NCBI RefSeq assembly: GCF_001591645.1
Contig: NZ_BCVH01000001.1
Location: forward strand, 868,001-932,000
Origin: Robertmurraya korlensis NBRC 107688
GTDB lineage: Bacteria > Bacillota > Bacilli > Bacillales > Cytobacillaceae
DNA: 64,000 nt
Direction of reading: 5' to 3'
Shown: positions 62,984-64,000 of the stretch, piece by piece
How positions within the stretch are numbered: the first letter of the stretch is position 1
How the letters are laid out: each line of letters opens with the position of its first letter
Made by a program: the position numbers and the translations under genes
The notes under the pieces: model-generated
Databases searched by the model: none
What the model was told of the DNA's origin: nothing
What the model saw: the letters and a program-made list of their open reading frames with translations, nothing else

Positions 62984-63215
62984 ATAATCTTCATTTGTAC
63001 AGATGAACTTCATTTGCTCCAACTTTTCGGCGTTTAATGATCCTCATAGGAGCGATGAACTTCATTTCCTCCTTTTTTCCAGCATCTAATGATCTTCATA
63101 AGGGTGATGACCTTCATTTGCTTCAACTTTTCGGCTTTTAATGATCTTCATAACAACGATGACCTTCATTTACCTCAACTTTTCCGCTTCTAATAATCAT
63201 CATAAACACGATTAA
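62984..63215. repeat. Nine-dyad array with alternating 18/34-bp spacing (52-bp period)
   Basis: ATGA(A/T/C)CTTCAT or close variants start at 62984, 63003, 63037, 63055, 63089, 63107, 63141, 63159 and 63193. Intervals are 19, then 34, 18, 34, 18, 34, 18, 34, giving an exact 52-bp period over four copies from 63008 to 63215. The dyads at 63003 and 63055 are perfect palindromes (ATGAA-C-TTCAT). Between dyads the 34-bp arms share TCAACTTTTCGG-like sequence. The array lies between ppiB and mscL and contains no gene. Confidence 0.9.
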
Positions 63216-63305
63216 ACTTACCCGCAACATGCAACTTCCCAACGAATGAACCTTAGTCCCCATTCATATATTGGTACAAGTGTGCAAAAAAGGGAGGGGA
63301 CGACC

Positions 63306-63824
63306 ATTCGTTTTTTAAGAAATTTTAAAGAGTTCGCAACGAGGGGAACTGTCGTTGAGATGGCGATAGGAGTCATTGTTGGTACAGCTTTTGTAAAGAT
63401 GGTGGATTCGTTTGTGAAGGATATCATAACCCCACCGCTAGGATTAATTTTAGGAAGAGTTAATTTCTCAAATATGTATATCTCCCTTACCGGAAAAAGC
63501 TATACGACTCTAGCTGAAGCCAGGGAAGCGGGGGCCATTACGGTCAACTATGGCGTATTTATCGGAACAATTATTGATTTTGCGATCATCTCTCTTGCTA
63601 CTTATTTTGTTCTTTTACAGATAGGTCGTTTAAAAAAGGCACCTGTTGTAAGCATCCCAGTCAAGGAATGTCCATTCTGTTTAGCTAATATTCCGGCTAA
63701 AGCGATACGTTGTTCACAGTGTACCTCCCATTTAACAATGGGTGGGGAAAATCAGACCGGGGAACAGGACAACGATAAGCGAGTAAAGATTCATTTTCGA
63801 CAAAATAAAAAGCGCTTGAGCTAA
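63306..63824 (+). CDS. mscL: Large-conductance mechanosensitive channel with C-terminal zinc ribbon
   Basis: MscL is recognised from RFLRNFKEFATRGTVVEMAIGVIVGTAFVKMVDSFVKDIITPPLGLI and the second helix GVFIGTIIDFAIISLATYFVL. From ATT 63306 the protein has 172 residues. GGGAGGGG lies five bases before this ATT and no ATG, GTG or TTG sits at that distance; GTG 63282 and ATG 63246 lie upstream of the site. An ATT start is therefore the best reading, though rare. The C-terminal tail carries CPFC and CSQC 13 residues apart, a zinc-ribbon pattern not found in ordinary MscL. The channel opens under membrane tension on osmotic downshock. Confidence 0.8.
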   Translation: MRFLRNFKEFATRGTVVEMAIGVIVGTAFVKMVDSFVKDIITPPLGLILGRVNFSNMYISLTGKSYTTLAEAREAGAITVNYGVFIGTIIDFAIISLATYFVLLQIGRLKKAPVVSIPVKECPFCLANIPAKAIRCSQCTSHLTMGGENQTGEQDNDKRVKIHFRQNKKRLS

Positions 63825-63850
63825 TCATTCTCAAGTGCTTTACAATTTTA
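63808..63850. terminator. Terminator between mscL and the convergent partial gene
   Basis: AAGCGCTTGAG and CTCAAGTGCTT form an 11-bp stem with one wobble, flanked by A- and T-rich runs. The mscL stop codon is in the loop. Confidence 0.75.
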
Positions 63851-64000
63851 CCAAAGCAATTCATATAGACGACTATTAATTAAATTCGTGTCAATCGGAC
63901 ATTGTGGCGCATCCCGGCCATATTGCCAACCCCAAACATTCGCCTTACATGGCGGCTTTTTCGGACGGAAGTTAGGCGCACTTCTTGGTCTCGTTGGTCC
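63848..64000 (-). CDS. C-terminal end of a cell-wall hydrolase-like gene, truncated by window edge
   Basis: Fifty residues and a stop codon are visible on the minus strand. The end reads ANVWGWQYGRDAPQCPID, then TNLINSRLYELLW. A WQYG strand followed by ID-x-N-x-(I/F) is typical of the last strands of GH25/DUF1906-like glycoside hydrolase barrels that cut peptidoglycan. The sequence is short, so the family is tentative. It converges on mscL. Confidence 0.5.
   Translation of the reverse strand, partial: GPTRPRSAPNFRPKKPPCKANVWGWQYGRDAPQCPIDTNLINSRLYELLW

Noticed and set aside
62984-63215. CRISPR array before mscL
   Set aside because: The 11-bp dyads are too short and the intervals between them resemble each other, so this is a tandem repeat.

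Overview
The window is a low-GC Gram-positive chromosome segment from the family Bacillaceae (Bacillus sensu lato). The evidence is strong AGGAGG-type ribosome binding sites with frequent GTG/TTG starts, Bacillus-type genes (YwaF/TIGR02206, YvrJ, IDEAL-domain protein, PspA, CspB/D-type cold shock protein, PucR regulator, KinA/E-type PAS kinase, HelD, lipoteichoic acid synthase family), and no rRNA or tRNA genes. Gene order is ordinary chromosomal; I see no intact phage, IS element or CRISPR array.

Layout. 1-8.4 kb: end of a HAD phosphatase, two tandem TetR paralogues, M32 carboxypeptidase behind a promoter with a TetR-like operator, GNAT acetyltransferase, small membrane protein plus PspA, IDEAL protein, oligoendopeptidase F. 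8.5-12.7 kb: a small Arg/Asp-rich repeat protein, two unknown exported or membrane proteins, a relict holin/YvrJ pair and a cold shock gene. 12.8-20.2 kb: SbcDC nuclease behind a LexA-like box, YwaF, and SelB without other selenocysteine genes. 20.7-34.7 kb: a cluster for reductive pyrimidine catabolism. 34.9-37.7 kb: a large TPR protein with a GTPase-like but motif-poor centre. 37.7-42.9 kb: assimilatory nitrite reductase NirBD plus siroheme synthesis, behind two Fnr/Crp-type palindromes. 43-64 kb: LTA synthase family protein, glutaminyl-tRNA synthetase, LysM-NlpC/P60 endopeptidase behind WalR-like boxes, peptidases, a PAS kinase, transporters, HelD, a 1119-residue membrane protein, PpiB, MscL, and the 3' end of a cell-wall hydrolase-like gene.

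How genes work together. In the pyrimidine cluster PreT/PreA reduce uracil or thymine, HydA opens the ring, the nitrilase-fold PydB removes the carbamoyl group, a class III aminotransferase converts beta-alanine to malonate semialdehyde, and a CoA-acylating dehydrogenase yields acetyl- or propionyl-CoA. Alanine dehydrogenase can recycle alanine to pyruvate and release ammonium; an NCS1 transporter and a PucR-type regulator supply uptake and control. In the nitrite cluster the SumT-HemD fusion and the precorrin-2 dehydrogenase supply siroheme to NirB.

The least explained structures are non-coding: a 20-bp-period array of seven TTGCGAT units before the TetR pair, an array of nine 11-bp dyads with alternating 18/34-bp spacing before mscL, and a roughly 57-60-bp element placed in the same orientation directly after the stop codon of three unrelated genes. 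Positions, start choices and motifs were read by eye; family assignments are from recognisable motifs and memory of the families, without database searches.
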